37,123 nt of DNA from Streptomyces sp. NRRL F-5122 (lineage in GTDB: Bacteria; Actinomycetota; Actinomycetes; Streptomycetales; Streptomycetaceae): NCBI RefSeq assembly GCF_001507435.1, contig NZ_LMWH01000264.1, forward strand, positions 1-37,123, given 5' to 3'. This document shows, in pieces, positions 33,528-37,123 of the stretch. Below the pieces are notes generated by a model. That model saw only the letters and a list, made by a program, of their open reading frames with translations, did no database searches and had not been told where the DNA came from. The first letter of the stretch is position 1, and every line of letters starts with the position of its first letter. The position numbers were made by a program, and so were the translations under genes.

Positions 33528-34330
33528 TCACGCTTGAGTAGCTTGTCGCCGGTAGTGGCTGGTCTGGGATCGGGCCTGATGGCGGCGTCGCCAGTCGGAC
33601 CACCCGAGCAGATGGTCGGCGTCATGGACGGTGCGGACCACGAGAGTGATTTACAAGTGTTGGATCCCGTTGCAGGTCAGCTGTATCAGGCCGTCGGGGT
33701 GGTAGAAGTGTTCGTGGGCGCGGACGATAGCCAGGAAGGCATGCCCGAGCATGGCAGGGGTGACCCAGCGCGACCAGGAAACGTAGCGGCGCACCTGGTG
33801 CTCATCCAGGGCAGCCAAACCCATTCCGGCCTGAAAGAATTCCTCCACCCGCCACCCTGATCCAGTAACCCGTATTTACCAGTTCGGTCAGCGGCACCGG
33901 GGTGGGCGAGTAGCAGCGGTAGTAGGCGAGTTCGCCAGTGCCGCGATTGCGGCGGATCAGCAACTGCCGGCTTCCGGCGTGGGGATCGGCGAGGTCGATA
34001 GCGGCCCAGTCGTAGAATCGGTGCCCCCTGGCCCCCGTCCCTGCCGACAACTTCTGCCAGGCCCGAGTGGGTATCTTTCTGGCCAGGGCATCCGCGCGGA
34101 ACCTCGCAACACCAGTGGTGACTTCGTGCGTGCAGGCCACAGCAAGGACGTAGCCGATGCCACGTTCCTCCAGCGTGGTCCGCAGTTTCGGGTTGCCGCC
34201 GTAGACCTCGTCGCCGGCCACCCAGGCGGCTCGATGGCCGCCGTCCAAGAACCGGGCGACCATGCAGGCGGCTGTGTGGAGCGGGCTGGCATCGAAAGCC
34301 GCTGCCAGGCTGCGCGAGGCGGGATCACAG
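33528..34330 (-). pseudogene. IS701-family transposase remnant, frameshifted
   Basis: From right to left: MVARFLDGGHRAAWVAGDEV, YGGNPKLRTTLEERGIGYVL and AVACTHEVTTGVARFRADAL; then LLIRRNRGTGELAYYRCYSP; then in another frame VEEFFQAGMGLAALDEHQVR-type sequence (EEFFQAGMGLAALDEHQVRR, VTPAMLGHAFLAIVRAHEHF, GLIQLTCNGIQHL); then in a third frame HLLGWSDWRRRHQARSQTSH and YRRQATQA with a stop at 33528. This is the C-terminal two thirds of an IS701 transposase, with indels. The catalytic DEVYG block is kept. The N-terminal third is missing or unreadable. Confidence 0.75.
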
Positions 34331-34568
34331 AAGCGGGCCGAGCGCCAGCCACCAACTGTCCTTCGTCCACCGACTGGTGACCACCCTGATCGAGCTGCAC
34401 TCGGCGCTGGAGCTGTTGTCCGGTGTCGACCACTCCACCATTACCTGCACGGGGTCCCGTCAACGTACGTCAACGTACTTGTCCTCCCAGGCCCGCTGGT
34501 AAGGCTAGGGAGCGCCGTGCCGCTAACCACAAACGAGCCCCCGGGGGACAAGGTAGATGGAGGTCGGT
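34331..34568. other. Upstream region of the YceI gene
   Basis: This contains a perfect tandem duplication of GTCAACGTAC at 34459-34478, 90-110 bases before the YceI start. The rest may be further IS701 debris. The GGAGG ribosome site of the YceI gene is at 34559-34563. Confidence 0.4.
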
Positions 34569-35165
34569 ATGACTAGCGGACGCGGCGGCGAGTTGCTTGT
34601 CCCGTCACTCCCAGCGGACACCGCGACCTACGTGATCGACCCGGTGTACAGCAATGTCACTTTCTGTTCCCAAAGCCGAACGGCCACCAGTGCTCGCGGG
34701 GCGTTCCGACAGTTCGCGGGCACACTCTTCCTCGACAGCGAGCGGCCCGAAAGAACAACACTCGCGGTGTACGTGACGTCGTCGAGCATTGACACCGGCT
34801 CCAAGGACAGGAACGCGCACATGTGCAGCGCCCCCTTCCTCGCTGCCGAGCAGTACCCGATCATCTCGTTCTGGTCCTCCTCCGCGGAGGCCCTGGGTAC
34901 GAACCTCTGCCGCCTCGCGGGAAGTCTGAGTGTCAAGGGCACGACGAGGTCTCTCGTCGTGGACGGCGAATACCGTGGCTGCTCATTGAGTCCGCAGGGC
35001 CGGGAGCGTGTCCGGTTTGTAGGGCGCTCTGTGCTGAAGCGTTCGGAGTGGGCCTCCCTATGGAGCACGGTGACGGACACGGGCGAGTGGTTCATGGGTG
35101 ATGGTGTCGAGCTTCTCTTCGAGATGTCTGCCGTCAAGCAGGTTCCCGTCAGATGGTGGCCCTGA
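34569..35165 (+). CDS. YceI family lipid-binding protein
   Basis: A 198-residue protein of the YceI lipocalin-like family, which binds isoprenoid or other polyprenyl lipids. Family blocks: TYVIDPVYSNVTFCSQSRTA (the usual W.ID..HS.V.F), VTSSSIDTGSKDRNAHMCSA with the D..RD.HL pattern, FLAAEQYPIISFWSSS, and GSLSVKGTTRSLVVDGEY. It has no signal peptide, as is usual for actinobacterial members. The ATG at 34569 with GGAGG five bases upstream is chosen over the one at 34557. Role in stress or acid/base response is known for the family only in general terms. Confidence 0.85.
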   Translation: MTSGRGGELLVPSLPADTATYVIDPVYSNVTFCSQSRTATSARGAFRQFAGTLFLDSERPERTTLAVYVTSSSIDTGSKDRNAHMCSAPFLAAEQYPIISFWSSSAEALGTNLCRLAGSLSVKGTTRSLVVDGEYRGCSLSPQGRERVRFVGRSVLKRSEWASLWSTVTDTGEWFMGDGVELLFEMSAVKQVPVRWWP

Positions 35166-35299
35166 CGCGACTGGGCTTGGTTGCATCGTGCTCTGCGAAC
35201 GCCGTTCGCCAGATTGCACGAGCGATGCGACGGCGGCGCATCCCCGCCGTGATGCATGGGTTGTGGGAGCCGCGCTAGGCCGTGTTTTAGGTCGGGGTT

Positions 35300-36202
35300 A
35301 TGGTCCACGTCTCGTGCTGTGATGATCATGGTGTGGGACGTGGGGATCTTTCTGATGAGCAGTGGTTGGTGCTGGAGTCGTTGCTTCCTGCCGCGGGTGT
35401 GAGTCGCAGGTCGCAGGGCTGGCGGCGGCTGGTGGACGGCGTGCGGTGGCGGGTTCGGACCGGGGTCCCGTGGCGTGATCTGCCAGTTGAGTACGGGCCC
35501 TGGCAGACCGTGTACGGCCTGTTCAGGCGCTGGCAGCGGCAAGGAGTATGGGCTCGGCTGCTGACGTTGTTGCAGGCCCGGGCTGATACGGCCGGGCTGA
35601 TCACCTGGGATGTGAACGTCGACTCCACGGTCTGCCGGGCCCACCAGCACGCGGCTGGCGCCCGCCGGGACGGCGCCGGGCAGAAGGAGCCGCCCGGCGG
35701 GGTCACCACCGAGCCGGACGACCACGGACTGGGAAGGTCGCGGGGCGGGTTCACCACGAAGATCCATCTGGCGTGTGAGCAGGGCCAGAAGCCGTTATCG
35801 CTGCTGGTCACCGCCGGACAGCGGGGTGACAGTCCGCAGTTCGAGTCCGTCCTGAACGCAATCCGGGTGCCCAGAAGCGGTATCGGTCGGCCGAGGAACC
35901 GCCCGCTGCGGGTGCGGGGCGACAAGGCGTACTCCTCTCGAGCGAACCGTGCCTATCTGCGCAAGCGCGGGATCAGGTGCACGATCCCGGAGCCGGCCGA
36001 CCAGATCCGCAACCGCAAGCGTCGTGGCCGGGCAGGCGGCCGCCCGCCCGCCTTCGACCCTCAGGACTACAAGGCCCGTCACGCCGTCGAATGCGGGATC
36101 AGCCGCCTCAAGCAGCACCGCGCGGTGGCCACGCGCTATGACAAGCTCGCGGTTCGTTTCGAGGCGGCCGTTCACGTTGCGGCGATCCATCAGTGGCTGT
36201 GA
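35300..36202 (+). CDS. IS5-family DDE transposase
   Basis: A single uninterrupted frame of 300 residues (a GTG at 35333, giving [19 protein letters not shown], may be the true start). It has the N-terminal DUF4096-like region ([20 protein letters not shown]), [20 protein letters not shown] with the first Asp, [36 protein letters not shown] with the second Asp, and [20 protein letters not shown] with the catalytic Glu. Unlike every other transposase in the window it shows no frameshift, so the element may still be active. Confidence 0.93.
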   Translation: MVHVSCCDDHGVGRGDLSDEQWLVLESLLPAAGVSRRSQGWRRLVDGVRWRVRTGVPWRDLPVEYGPWQTVYGLFRRWQRQGVWARLLTLLQARADTAGLITWDVNVDSTVCRAHQHAAGARRDGAGQKEPPGGVTTEPDDHGLGRSRGGFTTKIHLACEQGQKPLSLLVTAGQRGDSPQFESVLNAIRVPRSGIGRPRNRPLRVRGDKAYSSRANRAYLRKRGIRCTIPEPADQIRNRKRRGRAGGRPPAFDPQDYKARHAVECGISRLKQHRAVATRYDKLAVRFEAAVHVAAIHQWL

Positions 36203-36272
36203 ACCGCAGGCGGGCCCGGCCCGCCGTGCCATGCTGACCAACGGATTCGAGCAGCACGGACAGGGAGGGCCT

Positions 36273-36569
36273 GTGGCCGCTGAGTACTACTGCGCTGACA
36301 GCGAGAACGGCGACCACGTCGACGACCCGTCCGAGGACTCCCTGTTCATGCTCATCAGCGACCTGAACGACACGGACAACACCTTCGTCGTCATCCAGCC
36401 CGACGAGGACGAACCCGTCTGGTTCGCCTCCGTTGCCGTGCTGGACGAGGGCGGCTACGAGGTTGTACGGCGCGACACCAACCGCCGCGAACACGAGGTC
36501 AGCACCGAGACCGCCGTCGGCCACATCGCTGGCGACCTCACCAAATGGCTGGCCGCCCGCGCTTCCTAA
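36273..36569 (+). CDS. Passenger protein of the IS, acidic, unknown function
   Basis: A 98-residue acidic protein. GTG at 36273 with GGGAGGG just upstream; the frame is open further back, but only into transposase sequence. It has the blocks AAEYYCADSENGDHVDDPSE, DSLFMLISDLNDTDNTFVVI, QPDEDEPVWFASVAVLDEGG and ETAVGHIAGDLTKWLAARAS. It looks folded and is reminiscent of Imm1-type immunity proteins, but I cannot confirm a family. It begins 70 bases after the transposase stop, and its TAA (36567-36569) is inside the right terminal repeat, so it travels with the element. Confidence 0.75.
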   Translation: MAAEYYCADSENGDHVDDPSEDSLFMLISDLNDTDNTFVVIQPDEDEPVWFASVAVLDEGGYEVVRRDTNRREHEVSTETAVGHIAGDLTKWLAARAS

Positions 36570-36581
36570 AACACGGCCTAG

Positions 36582-37030
36582 CAGTGGTACGAGGCGCACA
36601 GGACACCATGCTTGGAGTCCCGCCGGGCAGAGCGGGGGCAAACGATGGGATCCGGAGGACGAGTCTGCAACTGTCCACTGGGAAGGGCCGATCCCTTGCG
36701 TGGGCGACAGGACCCTGAGACAGCGCTGCCCGTGTACGCCTGAGATGCGGGCCCGGATTCCAGACAGACACAATGACGGGAGAAAGCTGGGTTGATATCG
36801 GCGAGTACCGGGTCAGCTTTCAAAGACCGCCGACAACACCTGTGTGCACTGGGGATCGGGCAACAGGAAGCAGGTTCGATGAACACCGTCGGCTTCGACT
36901 TGCAGCGTAGAGACAGGCGCACACTCCACTCATAGCCGTGTCACGCTTCACCGTCCACTCATGTGCCTATGGTGCACCTGCCTGGCTGAGCGGCAGGTCC
37001 GGCTCATGACGCGGCCCCTGCAGTCGCCTT
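36582..37030. other. Intergenic stretch without recognisable genes
   Basis: About 450 bases between the intact IS and the terminal repeat at the window end. CCACTCAT is repeated at 36926 and 36953. No gene is supported. Confidence 0.4.
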
Positions 37031-37056
37031 AGACGTCATCTCATTTGGTGAGTCTG
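37031..37056. repeat. Left terminal inverted repeat of the right-end IS
   Basis: Exact reverse complement of 71-96. The bases after it (from 37057) do not match the inside of the left-end copy, so this is the opposite end of the same IS type in the same orientation, not an inverted copy. Confidence 0.7.
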
Positions 37057-37105
37057 TGCGATGATTCATCGGCCAGCAGGAAGCCAGGAGCGGGGGCGCA
37101 GGCCG

Positions 37106-37123
37106 ATGGAGTACGTCAATCTC
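37106..37123 (+). CDS. Possible start of a gene (transposase of the right-end IS?)
   Basis: An ATG at 37106 opens MEYVNL and runs off the window. If the repeat at 37031 is an IS end, this frame starts 75 bases inside and is probably the transposase whose end is seen at 3-86. Six residues also resemble the start of aldo/keto reductases, so the identity is open. Confidence 0.25.

Larger units (their letters stand above)
35275..36581 (+). mobile_element. Intact IS5-type element with a passenger gene
   Basis: GCTAGGCCGTGTTTTAG at 35274-35290 is the exact reverse complement of 36566-36582. Both ends sit in CTAG (35275-35278 and 36578-36581), which may be the duplicated target or part of the repeat. 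Inside are a full-length transposase (35300-36202) and a second gene (36273-36569) whose TAA stop lies within the right repeat. It is about 1.3 kb, larger than the usual 0.85-1.0 kb because of the extra gene. Confidence 0.85.

Noticed and set aside
34628..35767. 379-codon minus-strand frame across YceI and the transposase
   Set aside because: It spans two unrelated, well-supported forward genes and an IS boundary, so it cannot be a single conserved gene.
37106..37123. Aldo/keto reductase start (MEYVNL)
   Set aside because: Six residues are too few, and the 26-bp IS repeat just upstream makes a transposase start at least as likely; kept only as an uncertain partial gene.
1..37123. CRISPR arrays, tRNA or rRNA genes, and a replication origin
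   Set aside because: No regularly spaced repeats, no tRNA cloverleaf or rRNA-like sequence and no rep gene or iteron cluster were seen by eye. A tandem 10-mer at 34459-34478 occurs only twice.

Overview
The window is high-GC DNA with GTG/TTG starts, AGGAG-type ribosome sites and gene families typical of Streptomyces and close relatives: ECF41 and SigR-like sigma factors, DUF6510, DUF5709, YjdJ-type GNAT proteins and a QcrB of actinobacterial type. It reads as an accessory, actively decaying region (chromosome arm or plasmid). Intact genes are mixed with at least ten broken ones and with fragments of IS5, IS630, IS21, IS701 and IS200/IS605-type elements. Both ends lie in the termini of what looks like the same IS: 96 bases at the left, 93 at the right, sharing a 26-bp inverted match.

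Layout. 1-4.4 kb: IS end, a TrmB/LuxR-type regulator and a divergent secreted subtilase. 4.6-5.7 kb: a TetR regulator between palindromic operators. 6.4-9.2 kb: msrA, a frameshifted DUF5709 gene and a SigR-like ECF sigma factor without an anti-sigma partner. 9.6-11.3 kb: a compact operon of a soluble molybdopterin oxidoreductase, an FNR-type flavin reductase and a small zinc-ribbon protein (DUF6510). 11.7-14.8 kb: transposase debris, a cut-off DUF1963-like gene, a DUF6896 protein, a frameshifted IS630 transposase and two tiny conserved genes. 15.7-18.2 kb: an orphan pstB, a GNAT gene and a frameshifted HAD phosphatase. 18.2-21.4 kb: chimeric IS scar, a C-terminally short ECF41 sigma factor, a zinc-less alcohol dehydrogenase and a carboxymuconolactone decarboxylase-like protein. 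21.9-26.4 kb: a small hypothetical gene, msrB, an MFS exporter and a usp-GNAT-GNAT operon. 26.7-28.6 kb: a dead MocR-type regulator and an IstB scar with a 28-bp perfect inverted repeat. 28.7-32.7 kb: a second ECF41 sigma factor with a degenerate GNAT-like segment in frame upstream, a TnpB pseudogene and an orphan qcrB. 33-36.6 kb: an IS701 scar, a YceI gene and an intact IS5-type element that carries a passenger gene between its inverted repeats.

The common theme is redox and general stress: MsrA, MsrB, a soluble molybdoenzyme with its own reductase, a SigR-like factor, two ECF41 factors, an AhpD-like protein, Usp, four GNAT relatives, YceI and an extra cytochrome b. A shared palindrome (GGACY-N4-RGTCC) links the TetR gene to the orphan pstB and probably to one GNAT gene. 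That network, the molybdoenzyme trio and the IS with a passenger gene are the observations most worth following up.
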